DNA of 64,000 nucleotides from Natronococcus sp. A-GB1 (GTDB lineage Archaea > Halobacteriota > Halobacteria > Halobacteriales > Natrialbaceae), in contig NZ_JARUKW010000001.1 of the NCBI RefSeq assembly GCF_029688845.1, forward strand, positions 186,001 through 250,000. The letters run 5' to 3'. A program made the translations under genes and the position numbers. Shown one piece after another: positions 8,526-17,922 of this stretch (the first letter of the stretch is position 1; the number at the start of each line of letters is the position of its first letter). The notes beneath the pieces are model-generated. The model was not told the DNA's origin and searched no databases. It saw only the letters and a program-made list of their open reading frames with translations.

Positions 8526-8591
8526 TGCTGGCCGTGATATCTGCTTCACGTGTACGGAGCGGTCGTCGCTCTGAAGAGTGATTGGACCAGT

Positions 8592-9064
8592 GTACAGAGT
8601 TGACATCCTCCTCCGCCTGAAGGCGGAGGAATCCCGACCGAAGTTGGGATATTACGGTTTGGAGTCCACTACCTCTGCCCGAGGTTGGAATCCTCGGGAG
8701 AGGTGATGAAGGTAGACTCCGCTGTGTGCCATCACGAGCGGGTACCACCAGATTTGTCCGTACTCGGTGGCGTCGGTTTGCCGCAATCAGGCTCGTCTTG
8801 ATTCTCCCACTACTCTTTGAGCGATTGGTAGGAGTCCCATGTTTGGAGGGCTTTGCCGACGACCGCGCACTTGTTGTTTCGCAAAAAGTCGTCGCGGCCA
8901 ACTTCTCGTTGTATCTCGGTGCGGGTGTACCCTTGTTGTTTGAGGCGGATGGTGTCGTTGAATATCTCGCGTGAGGCGAGGCGGGCATTGTGAAGCCCCA
9001 ACCGTCCACCAGACGCTACGTGAAGGCGCGTCTGAATCGTTTTCGTGGCTTCCTCACCGATACT
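8592..9064 (-). pseudogene. tnpB: Remnant of a TnpB (IS200/IS605, IS1341-type) element
   Basis: On the minus strand, 9064 to 8810 encodes about 84 residues (GEEATKTIQTRLHV, then ASREIFNDTIRLKQQGYTRT and further) like the N-terminus of a haloarchaeal TnpB, ending in a stop at 8810. No start codon is left and the RuvC domain is missing. A 9-bp hairpin TCCTCCGCC-tgaa-GGCGGAGGA at 8609-8630, and another (CCCGAGG/CCTCGGG) near 8678-8699, correspond to the structured right end and guide-RNA scaffold of such elements. The middle of the element has been deleted. Full-length TnpB is around 400 residues. Confidence 0.6.
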
Positions 9065-9065
9065 T

Positions 9066-9776
9066 TTAGAACGCCGAACTCGTCACGATCACGTCGTGAT
9101 CGGCGACGTCGTCCGCCCGGTCGCGTCCGTTCCAGCGCCCCTCGAACGAGCGCGACTCCCCGTTCGGAACGTCCGCTTCGTTCGTCCAGACGTCGCCTAG
9201 AACGATCTCGGCGTCGTCGGACAGTAGTGCGATCACGTCGACGTTCGGCTGCTCTTCGCCCGTTCCGTTCCCGAAGCGGCCCGTCACGACGACCTCCTCG
9301 CCCTCGAGGTCGACGTCGCTCTCGAGGTCGACGTCGCTCTCGAGTACCTCGAGGCCGGAGGGGACGGGGAGCGGCTCGAAGTTGGCCCGTCCCTCGAGGG
9401 TGTAGTCCGCGATCAGTTCCGGTTCGGACCCGCTGTAGTACGCGCGCGCCCGCCAGCTCTGCCCCGGACCGAGGGTACCGAGGTGGGCGAGGTCGGTCTC
9501 GAGGCGTTCGTCGCGGGCGTCGATCCAGTCGACCTCGAGGGTGATCCAGCCCGCGGCGACGTCGCCGCCGTTCTCGACGGTCGCCGCGAGATAGGTTGCG
9601 TCGTCCGCGGCGACGAGCTCGTGGTCGGTGACCTCGAGAAGTGCCTCGTCGTCCGGGTCCGGATCCGAGTCCGAACGCTGGTCCCGATCCTGGCTCGCCG
9701 CCGTCGAGAGCGCGCCGCCCGAGAGCCCAGCTATTCCGAGCGCTCCCGTCGTCCCGAGAAACTCGCGCCGGTTCAT
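9066..9776 (-). CDS. Tat-exported FxLyD-type secreted protein
   Basis: A 236-residue protein. The N-terminus MNRREFLGTTGALGIAGLSG is a twin-arginine signal (RREFL plus hydrophobic stretch). After an acidic linker, residues 45-235 contain two beta-rich segments with the pattern of FxLyD/DUF-type immunoglobulin-like domains (YLAATVENGGDVAAGWITLE and VVVTGRFGNGTGEEQ). A short internal duplication LESDVDLESDVDLE lies near residue 145. The start at 9776 was chosen for the signal peptide. Probably a cell-surface or periplasm-like secreted protein; no enzymatic motif. Confidence 0.75.
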   Translation of the reverse strand: MNRREFLGTTGALGIAGLSGGALSTAASQDRDQRSDSDPDPDDEALLEVTDHELVAADDATYLAATVENGGDVAAGWITLEVDWIDARDERLETDLAHLGTLGPGQSWRARAYYSGSEPELIADYTLEGRANFEPLPVPSGLEVLESDVDLESDVDLEGEEVVVTGRFGNGTGEEQPNVDVIALLSDDAEIVLGDVWTNEADVPNGESRSFEGRWNGRDRADDVADHDVIVTSSAF

Positions 9777-10074
9777 CGAGCGAACCGAAGGCGGAGCGCG
9801 CTCTTGAGCCGTGGGTGGATCCTGACCGCCAACGGCGCGGAATCGGGTCGGTCGTCGGCGAAACGCCACGGGTCGCCGGAGACGACCTCGGATCGTTGCG
9901 GCCGTTCCGGCGCGGGCCGGCGGCTCCGTCGGTGTCGGAGCGAACCCATACGGCGTCGATCGGCCCGATCCTTCGTCGCCCTTCGTCGCCGGTTTTTGTA
10001 GCCGTTGCGCGGATGTTCGAGTAGCCTAGCGGCCGATCAGTCGGGATGGACAGCTAGGTACAGAGACCGAACAG

Positions 10075-11928
10075 ATGAGTCGAAAAATCATTGTTATCAC
10101 ATTCGTCGGTCTTCTCGTGTTAGCCGGTGCGGTCGGAGCGGGAGGCGTCCTCGGCGGCGACGCCAGCCCGGCCGCACTCAGCGCACAGGACACCGACCGA
10201 TGTGATTCGAGCGAACACGACGACGAAGAGAGCAGCTCCGCCGACGAATCGGACGAGAGCGAGAGCGACAGCGAGAGCGAGTCAGATCGATCCAGTAGCG
10301 ACGTCAGCGAGAGCGATAGCACGCGAGACGTCTCCGAGCGCGACAGCTCGAGCGACAGTTCGAGCGACCGTGAGGTCAGCGAGAGCGACGAGAGCGACAG
10401 CGCGAGCGACAGCGACAGCGACAGCGACAGCGAGGAGACCGACTCCGAGCTGAACGACCGCGACGAACAGCGCGACAGCTCGAGCGAGCGCGACGTCAGC
10501 GAGAGCGACGAGAGCGACCGCGAGGAAAGCGAGAGCGAGACCGACGAGACCGACGTCGAGAACGTCCAGGACGACCGCGACAGCGAGCGCGACGCCAGCG
10601 ACGCCTCCGACAGCGAGAGCGAGAGCGACAGCACGCACAGCGAGCGCGAGAGCTCAAACAACGACAGCAGCCTCGACGAGACGGAGGTCACGGCGAGCGA
10701 CAGCGACGAAAGCGCGAGCTCGAGCGACCGCGAGTCGAGCGAGAGCGAGCGCGACAGCTCCGACCGCGACGTCGACAGCGACAGCCTCGACCGCGAGGAG
10801 AGCGACCGCGACGCCAGCGACGAGAGCGACTCCGAGCGCGACGCCGCCTCGAGCTCCTTCGACCGCGAGGAGAGCGACCGCGACGCCAGCGACAGCGAGT
10901 CCACGGAAAGCGACTCCGAGAGCGACGAGAGCGACTCCGAGCTGACCGAGAGCGACGAGAGCGAGCGCGACGTCAGCGAGAGCGACTCCGAGCACGACGA
11001 GCGCGACCTCGTCGAGCGCAACGACGCCGACCGCGACAGCTTCGACGTCATCGACAGCGAGAGCGAGAGCGAGGAGAGCGAGTCCAGCTCGAGCGACCGC
11101 ACGGAGAGCGCCAGCGACAGCAGCGAGAGCGTCAGCGAGTCCAGCGACGTCGCGAGCGACGAGAGCGAATCGGACGAGAGCGAGCTCGACGACCGCGAGA
11201 GCGCCAGCGAGCGCGACAGCGCCGCGAGCGACGAGAGCGAACGCGACGTCAGCGAGTCCAGCGACCAGGGCTCCGAGAGCGAAAGCGAGGAGAGCGACCG
11301 CGACGCCAGCGAGAGCGACGCCGAGCGCGACAGCGCCGCGAGCAGCAGCGACGAGAGCGACCGCAGCGTGAGCGAGACGAACAACGACAACGCCGAGAGC
11401 GAACTCGAGACGTCGGACAGCGACGCCGAGCGCGACTCGAGCGAATCGGACGAGAGCGAGCGCAGCAGCTCCAGCCTCACCACGGAACGCGACGGCAGCA
11501 CCCACACCGCCGACGCCGACACGAGCGAGAGCGACCGTAGCGAGAGCTCCGAGTCCGAACTCGACACCGACAGCGAGAGCGACACCGGCGTCGACGAGAT
11601 CGAACGCTCCAGCTCCGACAGCGAGAGCAGCTCCGACAGCGAGAGCGAGTCGAGCGCCAGCGACCGGACCGAAAGCGAGAGCGACGACTCGAGCGACGCC
11701 GAGAGCGAACTCGACGAGAGCGAGAGCGACACCGACCGCGACGAGAGCGAGACGACCAGAACCAGCAGCGACGTCGAGAGCGACCGGGAGAGCTCCCAGT
11801 CGACGACCGAGGAGTCGAGTTCCTCCTCGGGCTCCGAGGACGACTGCGACTACTTCGACTCGGATCTCAACGCCTCGATGATGCCCGCGATGGCCACCGC
11901 AGCACTCGCGGCTGCAGCGGCGAACTGA
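10075..11928 (+). CDS. Ser/Asp/Glu-rich secreted low-complexity protein
   Basis: A 617-residue protein. Residues 1-38 form a clear Sec-type signal peptide (MSRKIIVITFVGLLVLAGAV). Residues from about 45 to 590 are almost only Ser, Asp, Glu and Arg in degenerate units such as SESD, RDSS, SDRD. The C-terminus has two cysteines bracketing the repeat domain (near residue 43 and in DDCDYFDSD) and ends in a hydrophobic Ala-rich stretch (AMATAALAAAAAN). The protein resembles serine-aspartate repeat stalks, is strongly negatively charged and may be an extended, glycosylated or cation-binding surface polymer. Codons are restricted to AGC, GAC, GAG and CGC, which also leaves the opposite strand open over long distances. 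Confidence 0.75.
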   Translation: MSRKIIVITFVGLLVLAGAVGAGGVLGGDASPAALSAQDTDRCDSSEHDDEESSSADESDESESDSESESDRSSSDVSESDSTRDVSERDSSSDSSSDREVSESDESDSASDSDSDSDSEETDSELNDRDEQRDSSSERDVSESDESDREESESETDETDVENVQDDRDSERDASDASDSESESDSTHSERESSNNDSSLDETEVTASDSDESASSSDRESSESERDSSDRDVDSDSLDREESDRDASDESDSERDAASSSFDREESDRDASDSESTESDSESDESDSELTESDESERDVSESDSEHDERDLVERNDADRDSFDVIDSESESEESESSSSDRTESASDSSESVSESSDVASDESESDESELDDRESASERDSAASDESERDVSESSDQGSESESEESDRDASESDAERDSAASSSDESDRSVSETNNDNAESELETSDSDAERDSSESDESERSSSSLTTERDGSTHTADADTSESDRSESSESELDTDSESDTGVDEIERSSSDSESSSDSESESSASDRTESESDDSSDAESELDESESDTDRDESETTRTSSDVESDRESSQSTTEESSSSSGSEDDCDYFDSDLNASMMPAMATAALAAAAAN

Positions 11929-12106
11929 CACCGTCCCGTAACGGACGCGAACCGACCACTCGTTTCCTTCTTTCTTCGAGCTGACCACCCTACCAGCGGG
12001 CGCCCGGGTCGGCGAGCAAGTTCGCCGCCGTCCCGGGTCGGCGAACCCCGATTCGACCCCATCTTTCACCGACCCTATAGGCTCCTCGCAGCCGTCCGTA
12101 CGGCCA

Positions 12107-13219
12107 ATGAAACGACGGACGTTCGTCGGCCTCGCCGGAGGAAGCCTCCTCGCGTTCGCGGGCTGTACGGGGACCCGCACGGAGACGGGTTCGGATGCCG
12201 ACGGAAGCGACGACTCGAGTCGGACGACCGACTCGACGGCACCGACGGACGAACGCGACGGTTCGGGGTCGGACGACACGAGTGATGACGATGATGACAC
12301 GGACGACGATGACGGGGACGGTGACGACGAAACGGGCGAGCGGACGGCCGCGGTCGGCGAACTCGTCGAGGGCGAGGAGCTGGAGTTCGTCGTCAGCGAC
12401 GTCAGCCGTCGGCGCTCCTTCGACGGACTCGTCGTGGACGAGGCGGATCGACCGCTGCTGGACGACGACGAGCGACGGCGGGCGAGCGCGGATGAGGAGT
12501 TCCTCGTCGTCGAGTTCGCCCTCAAGAACGCGGGCGACGAGTTCGTCTTCACGGGCGACGCGTTCGACCTGGTGCTCGAGGACGCCCAAGAGCGGACGTA
12601 CTCACAGGCTCGGTCGGTGAGCGAGACCGCACTCGCGGACGGCTCGCTTGCTCCCGGCGAGGTCGAACGCGGCGAGTTCGCCTACGAACTCCCGCGCGGC
12701 CGGGCCGTCTCGTCGCTGGCGATCGACGGCGAGGCTGCGGGGGCGTTCGAAGCCGACGGTGTCGTCGTCGACCTCGAGACCGAAGCCGACGAGGTCGCGA
12801 CTCTCGAGCAGGAGCTTCGGGTTCCGATCGCCGAGTTCGGGTCCGGGATCGACCGCGACGGGGTCGAGATCAGTGTCGATCGACTGGGCTCCGGGAACGA
12901 TCTCGGCCCGTTTTTCGAGCCCGAGGCGGACCACGAGTACGTCGTCGTCGGCGTCACCGTGAGGAACGACGCTGGCGGAGATCGGGAGTTCGAACTCGGC
13001 GACCGGACGCGACTCAAGGACGAAACCGGCTGGAGCTATCCCGCTGACCCCGACGCGCTGTCGTCGCTCGAGCGCTTCGACGAGACGGTCTCCCTCGCCG
13101 ACGGCGAGCAGTACGACGGGGCGATGGCCTACCACCTCGAGCGCGACCGGGAGGAGCTCTACTGGCTGCTCGAGCCGCCGGAGTGGGAGGGTGAGAAGGA
13201 GTTCTGGCGGCTGCGCTAG
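12107..13219 (+). CDS. Lipoprotein with two DUF4352-like domains
   Basis: A 370-residue protein starting MKRRTFVGLAGGSLLAFAGC: a twin-arginine signal with a lipobox (AFAGC), so it should be lipid-anchored outside the membrane. Residues 30-85 are an Asp/Ser/Thr-rich linker. Two beta-sandwich domains follow: about 85-225 (EFLVVEFALKNAGDEFVFTG) and 230-370 (YVVVGVTVRNDAGGDREFEL), both with the 'V-x-V-x-N' pattern of DUF4352/telokin-like domains. It lies downstream of, and on the same strand as, the Ser/Asp-rich secreted protein, but has 178 nt of intergenic sequence. Confidence 0.8.
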   Translation: MKRRTFVGLAGGSLLAFAGCTGTRTETGSDADGSDDSSRTTDSTAPTDERDGSGSDDTSDDDDDTDDDDGDGDDETGERTAAVGELVEGEELEFVVSDVSRRRSFDGLVVDEADRPLLDDDERRRASADEEFLVVEFALKNAGDEFVFTGDAFDLVLEDAQERTYSQARSVSETALADGSLAPGEVERGEFAYELPRGRAVSSLAIDGEAAGAFEADGVVVDLETEADEVATLEQELRVPIAEFGSGIDRDGVEISVDRLGSGNDLGPFFEPEADHEYVVVGVTVRNDAGGDREFELGDRTRLKDETGWSYPADPDALSSLERFDETVSLADGEQYDGAMAYHLERDREELYWLLEPPEWEGEKEFWRLR

Positions 13220-13259
13220 CCGGAACTCCTCGATCGAACCGCGATCAAAAACCTGCTCG

Positions 13260-13442
13260 CTACATCCGGGGACTGTGCCTGTTCACCTGCAGTCCGTCGG
13301 TGCCATCGGACTCGTACGTTGCCATCATTAGCCCGACGACCTCCGGGTTCGATGGCTCGTAGCCGAGCTGTTCCTCCATTCGGTGTTTGATCTCCTCGAA
13401 TCGGTCGCTCTTCGATCCGTACAGTTTGATGTGTGATGTCAT
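13260..13442 (-). CDS. Small haloarchaeal hypothetical protein
   Basis: A 60-residue protein MTSHIKLYGSKSDRFEEIKH followed by RMEEQLGYEPSNPEVVGLMM. The first half looks like a short helical, DNA- or protein-binding domain of a type seen repeatedly in haloarchaea; the last 15 residues are likely variable. There is no known function. It sits between the lipoprotein and the large sensor-regulator, on the minus strand. Confidence 0.55.
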   Translation of the reverse strand: MTSHIKLYGSKSDRFEEIKHRMEEQLGYEPSNPEVVGLMMATYESDGTDGLQVNRHSPRM

Positions 13443-13704
13443 CGGTCTCTCCTTTCGCGTTCGATCGGTGGGTCGACTGACCGCTGAGCCGCCTCGGTTG
13501 GTGGCTCGGAACGGGGCGGTCGGGAGTGCCCGCTCGTCCGATCACCGAGTACTCGAACGCCCCGAACGGCAAAGAACGGACGGCCTATGTAGTCGGACGT
13601 TCCCCAACCGACACCCTTCGGTACTGTTGTCGGTCGGCGTCCCATCCGTTGTCGGTCGTCACCCTCTACCCATCGTCGGTATCCGTGACCACTCGGAGCG
13701 CCGG

Positions 13705-16665
13705 TCAGTCGTCGGCGAACAGCACCGTCAGGAGCTTCCGCTGTGCGGCGTGGAGGTGGTGGTTGAACGTCGGCTGGGCGATGTCCAGCAGCGCGGCGAC
13801 CTCCGCGCCGCTGCTCTCGCGGGGTGTCTCGTAGTAGCCGCTGGCGTACGCGGTTCGCAACACCTCGTACTGTCTGTCAGTGAGCCGACGCTCGACTTCC
13901 GCCAGGAACTCGAACCGCGTCCGGGAGCGGCGGTCCTCGTGGCGGCGACGGGCGAGCTTCGCGCCGGGAAACGATGCCGAAATCGCGTCGACGACCCGTC
14001 GGACGTCGGCATCGCCTGGCAGTTCGGCGACGACCGTCGAACCGTCCGGATCGCTCTCCATCGACCGGACGGCGGCGCCGTACTCGAGCAGTCGCGAGAC
14101 GATACTGTCCCGGGTGAACAGACACGCGAACAGTCGCGTGTCGTCGCGCTCGGTGACGAACGAGGTCTCGGTTACCTCCGGTGCCCGGCCCGCGAGTTCG
14201 AGAACGCGCTCGACCGACGTTCCCTCGGCCGTGAACAGTCCACGGATCGAGCCGTCGCTCCGAGCGACGACGCTCTCGAGTTCGAGCCGGGCGTCCGCCT
14301 CGGCGGCCCACCGAACGAAGGCGAGGTCGGCGTCCCGCAGTTGGAACTCCAGCTCGACGACGTCGGTCGTCTCCAGCAGCGAGCGGGCCACTTCGAGGGC
14401 GTGAATCGCGTGGCCGAGCCGCTCGCCGATCGCCTCGAGCGCGCGCCGTTCCTCGGCACCGAACGCGTCGTGGCGGTCGGCGTAGACCGTCAGTCCGCCG
14501 TACCGGAGCTCCGCGTACCCGATCGGCACGCTCAGAGCCGACCGGTAGCCCCGTCTGGCTGCCTCGCGTCGCCAGCGTTCCGGACGGTCGCCGGCCAGGA
14601 GCCGCTCGCGGCACTGCGGCTTCCCCGTCCGAACTGTAGCGCCAGTCGGCTCCTGTTCGTCCGGCGGAGCGGTCGTGTCGATCGAGACGCTGTTGAGGTA
14701 GCTTCGCTCGGCGCCGGCCCACGCCCGAGGCTCGATCGTCTCCCCGACGGCGTCGTACGCGCCGACCCAGGCGAACGCGATCCGCTCGTGGTCGACCAGT
14801 CGATCGCACGCTGCCGCTTCGAGCTCCGCGCGCGAGGCGGCGGTGGCGACCGCCCCGTCGATCCGGCGCTCGAGGGCGACGCTCGCCCCGAACCGCTCGA
14901 GGCGTTTCGCCTGAGCGCCGATCGTCTCCTCGCGAGCCGCCAGCAACCGCTCGCCTTCGCGCCGTTCCAGCGCTGCCCGTGCGATCGAGGTGGCGGTTGC
15001 GAGCGGCTCGAGGAGCTCGTTGACGCCGTCGACCGCCGCGACGAGAACCCCGTGTTCCCCGAGCGGGAGGACGACGCCACGACCGAGTCCCGGCTCCGAG
15101 ACCGCCCCGCCGGGCTCCGGCGCGACTTCGCGGACGAGCGTCCGCTCTCGGTCAACGAACGCTCGCCAAGCCGGCCCTCCCTCGAGCGTTGACGCTGGCT
15201 GACCGTCGGCCTCGGTGAACGTTCCGGCGCGGGCAGAGCGCTCGAGCGCGTCCTCGCACTCGTCGTACAGGTAGCCCGTCGCGGCCGAGACGCCGGGGAT
15301 CTCGGCAAGCGCGTCGACGGTTCGGCGGGCAATGTCGAGGGACGACTCGCCGCGGCGAGCCTCGGTCTGGAGTGCGACGACGATTTCCCACGCCGCGTCC
15401 GTCCGATCGCGCTCGGTGCGGGCGCCGAGCAGCGACGTTACGCCCCGGACGAATGCGATTTCGGCGGCCGAGAAGTCCCGGCGCACCGCCGTGTAGACCC
15501 CGAGGAACCCCCACGGTCGGTCGGCGATGGTTCCAACGGGAACCTCGAAACCGTCCTCGATCCCGTGCTCGCGCAACAGCGAGGACAGCGCGGAGCGGTC
15601 GTCGGCTTCCCAATCGAAGAACGCCACGGAGTCGCCGGCTCGCGCCTTTCGACTCGGGTGCGGTTGAGTCGTCGGCCGACCGACGAGTCGGTCGACACCG
15701 TCCCGCCAGCCCGTGCCGGCCCGGAGAACGACCGCATCCGGGTGCGATTCGAACAGCCCACAGTAGTCGGCACCGACCGCGTCCGCGACCGCGGTCGCGA
15801 CGCTCCCGAAGAACGCCGCCGAATCGGACTCCTCGCGGAGTTCCCTCGAGAGTGCCGCGAGCGCGCGCTGTCGGCGCGCGTCCCGTTCGATCGGAACGCT
15901 CCCCCTGTCGGTTCCGCTGAGATCCAGCACGCTACACAGGTACGTTTCCGAGTCGGTCGCCGTCACCGACCGCTGTACGGGGATCGCGCGGCCGTCCGTC
16001 CGTACGCCGAGCGCGTCGTCGATCGTCGACCCTCGGCGGTCGATCGTCGCGCGGACGGTCTCGGCCGTCTGCGGACCCCGATCGGCCGGAAACAGCACGG
16101 TCCAGGGTTCGCCGAGCAGCGCGTCCGGCTCGTAGCCGTACAGGTTCGCAAACAGCTCGCTGACCTCGATCACGCGAAGTCGGTCGTCGAACAGGCAGCT
16201 CCCGCCCGCCGCCGGAAGGGACCCTTCGTCCGTGCTGTCGCCGCCGGGCGCGATCCCGAGGTCCCGCTCGTCGACCAGCGACGCGATACGCGACGCAAGC
16301 CATCGTCCCCGCGTCGCGTCCTCCTTTCGCAGGACGTCGGTCGCGCCCGCCGTCCGCGCCCGGTCGACGGTCGCGTCGTCCGCCGTGCGGACGAGCAAGA
16401 CGACGGGGAGATCGGACCGACGCTCGCGGACGGCCTCGAGCAGGTCGACGCCGTCCCGTCCGGGGAGGTCGGTGTCGGTCACGAGACAGTCGAACCCGCC
16501 GTCGGTGAGCCGCTCGAGCGCGTCACCCGCCCCCGTCGCCATCGTCACGTCTATCGGCCCGCTCGCCTCGAGCGCGCTCGCCATCGTGGCAGCCGCCTCG
16601 CGGTCCGGATCGACGTAGAGCAACCGAACGGGGCGACTCGACTGCGGGCTCGTGTGCGGTGCCAT
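13705..16665 (-). CDS. Multidomain sensor-regulator: receiver, PAS, GAF and HTH-10 (Bat-like)
   Basis: A 986-residue protein. Residues 12-125 form a response-regulator receiver domain (VRLLYVDPDRE, VTDTDLPGRDG with the phospho-acceptor Asp). About 145-260 is a PAS domain (FDDRLRVIEVSELFANLYGY). Two GAF-type domains follow (about 285-430 and 445-600), then a Bat-type GAF region and a C-terminal HTH-10 domain (LTDRQYEVLRTAYASGYY, ending near the C-terminus). The start MAPHTSPQSS is immediately before the receiver fold. Such proteins act as one-component regulators that sense redox, light or small ligands; the signal and targets here are unknown. Confidence 0.85.
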   Translation of the reverse strand: MAPHTSPQSSRPVRLLYVDPDREAAATMASALEASGPIDVTMATGAGDALERLTDGGFDCLVTDTDLPGRDGVDLLEAVRERRSDLPVVLLVRTADDATVDRARTAGATDVLRKEDATRGRWLASRIASLVDERDLGIAPGGDSTDEGSLPAAGGSCLFDDRLRVIEVSELFANLYGYEPDALLGEPWTVLFPADRGPQTAETVRATIDRRGSTIDDALGVRTDGRAIPVQRSVTATDSETYLCSVLDLSGTDRGSVPIERDARRQRALAALSRELREESDSAAFFGSVATAVADAVGADYCGLFESHPDAVVLRAGTGWRDGVDRLVGRPTTQPHPSRKARAGDSVAFFDWEADDRSALSSLLREHGIEDGFEVPVGTIADRPWGFLGVYTAVRRDFSAAEIAFVRGVTSLLGARTERDRTDAAWEIVVALQTEARRGESSLDIARRTVDALAEIPGVSAATGYLYDECEDALERSARAGTFTEADGQPASTLEGGPAWRAFVDRERTLVREVAPEPGGAVSEPGLGRGVVLPLGEHGVLVAAVDGVNELLEPLATATSIARAALERREGERLLAAREETIGAQAKRLERFGASVALERRIDGAVATAASRAELEAAACDRLVDHERIAFAWVGAYDAVGETIEPRAWAGAERSYLNSVSIDTTAPPDEQEPTGATVRTGKPQCRERLLAGDRPERWRREAARRGYRSALSVPIGYAELRYGGLTVYADRHDAFGAEERRALEAIGERLGHAIHALEVARSLLETTDVVELEFQLRDADLAFVRWAAEADARLELESVVARSDGSIRGLFTAEGTSVERVLELAGRAPEVTETSFVTERDDTRLFACLFTRDSIVSRLLEYGAAVRSMESDPDGSTVVAELPGDADVRRVVDAISASFPGAKLARRRHEDRRSRTRFEFLAEVERRLTDRQYEVLRTAYASGYYETPRESSGAEVAALLDIAQPTFNHHLHAAQRKLLTVLFADD

Positions 16666-16884
16666 TGGTTTTTCGTAGCGCGGGCGCTCCTTGCTCGAGG
16701 ACTCTCGGCGCGATCGGCCGTTTCGCGAGAACGGGACTGACATTCCCCGCGAGCGAACGACGATCCGCGGACGTTGGCTCGAGCCGGAACCGTCCGAACT
16801 CCTCGGAACGGAGTCTGTACTAGACGTGGATTTCACCGGCAGGCTCGAGAAAGGAGGGCCTTCGATCGTTGAACGGCGGGACCG

Positions 16885-17130
16885 ATGTGGCTAGCCTGGC
16901 TGCCACCGACCGATACCGAGGATCGGTCGCCAACCCTGACGAACCCGCGAGGGTTGGGCCGAATGGGGTACTCGGTAGTCGCGACGGCAGCTACCGTCGC
17001 CAACGCGCTACCCGCCGACGCGCTACCGACGTACGTGCCGTACTACTGGTCGATGGCGCCGCATGCGGGGGGCTACTCATTCAGTTATCCCGTTTTCCCG
17101 TTCGCGGCGCTACTACCGAGTAGAGCCTGA
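16885..17130 (+). CDS. Possible 81-residue hypothetical protein
   Basis: An open frame from ATG 16885 ends only 2 nt before the start of the next gene (ATG 17133), as in an operon. The protein is aromatic-rich (MWLAWLPP, YVPYYWSMAPHAGGYSFSY) and not acidic, unlike its neighbours, so it may be chance. No domain is recognised. Listed because of its spacing to the next gene. Confidence 0.3.
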   Translation: MWLAWLPPTDTEDRSPTLTNPRGLGRMGYSVVATAATVANALPADALPTYVPYYWSMAPHAGGYSFSYPVFPFAALLPSRA

Positions 17131-17132
17131 GG

Positions 17133-17603
17133 ATGACGACAGATCGCCACACCGACGCGAACCCGGTTGCCGGAGCGGACGAACTGCCGACTGCGATCGC
17201 CGCAGTAATTCGGGAGTTTACCGAGGCACGGACCGCCGTGTCGGGCGGTTCGAGCGGGCTCCCGGCTCCCGTCGACCCCGCCGACCAGCTATCGGATCTC
17301 GGCGGACGTGTGCCCCGTCTCGAGGAAGCGGTTCCGCTCTCGGAGCCCGTACCCGGCGTCGTCTTCCTCTGTTCCGTGGACTCGCTCTCGGCCCCGGCCC
17401 GAAACGAGGCGGCGGTGCGCTCGCGCTCGGCGTTCGCCGCGTCGGCCCAGCGACTCGTCTCGGAGGCGTGTCGGAACGGCGTCGACGTCCGCGGGAGCTG
17501 GTCGCTGCGGACCGAGGAAACGTTCCCCGACTTCGAACTCGAGATCCTCGAGGTCGAGAAGCCGGTCCGGAGCGACGACTCGTCGTCAGCTACCCGTGAG
17601 TGA
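17133..17603 (+). CDS. Hypothetical acidic protein
   Basis: A 156-residue protein MTTDRHTDANPVAGADELPT onwards. It has haloarchaeal acidic composition and good codon use but no domain I recognise. A stretch GVVFLCSVDSLSAPARNEA suggests one buried strand-helix unit. A TATA-like sequence (gtatataa) overlaps its end near 17603-17610, pointing to a downstream promoter whose transcript would enter the left end of the TnpB element. Confidence 0.55.
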   Translation: MTTDRHTDANPVAGADELPTAIAAVIREFTEARTAVSGGSSGLPAPVDPADQLSDLGGRVPRLEEAVPLSEPVPGVVFLCSVDSLSAPARNEAAVRSRSAFAASAQRLVSEACRNGVDVRGSWSLRTEETFPDFELEILEVEKPVRSDDSSSATRE

Positions 17604-17892
17604 GTATATAAGCCTGGGAATAAATGAGAGGAGTGTAAACACAAAACTCCCTCCGAAATCATTTCGATTCTGGTGTCTCGCTGGACCGGTTTCGGCCAGA
17701 CATCGTACCCTCGAGCGGCGACGGAACGACTTCTCCCCTCCGTTTCTCCATTTCATTTCGACGGAGTGTGGCCCGACTTTTCATAGGTTGAGCAGCGCGG
17801 AAGCCCACGACGTTAGTCGTGGGAGGAAGCGCGTTCGGTTGACTATGCTACTGGCGACGGTGGCAAACTGACTTCCTCACCGTACATTAACG

Positions 17893-17902
17893 TTTAAGTA
17901 TA
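17893..17902 (+). promoter_or_regulatory. TATA-like box ahead of tnpB
   Basis: TTTAAGTATA centres about 26 nt upstream of the third in-frame ATG (17923). This argues for a leaderless start there rather than at 17902 or 17917. Confidence 0.4.
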
Positions 17903-17922
17903 TGTGTGTTGTCATTATGTGT

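Noticed and set aside
8515-9009. 164-codon minus-strand frame
   Set aside because: It overlaps the TnpB remnant in another frame and has non-haloarchaeal composition; the real signal is the TnpB fragment and its right-end hairpins.
10026-11732. 568-codon open frame on the minus strand over the Ser/Asp-rich gene
   Set aside because: It is a mirror of the low-complexity codons (AGC, GAC, GAG), encodes only Ser/Leu/Arg repeats and lacks a plausible start context, signal peptide or acidic composition.
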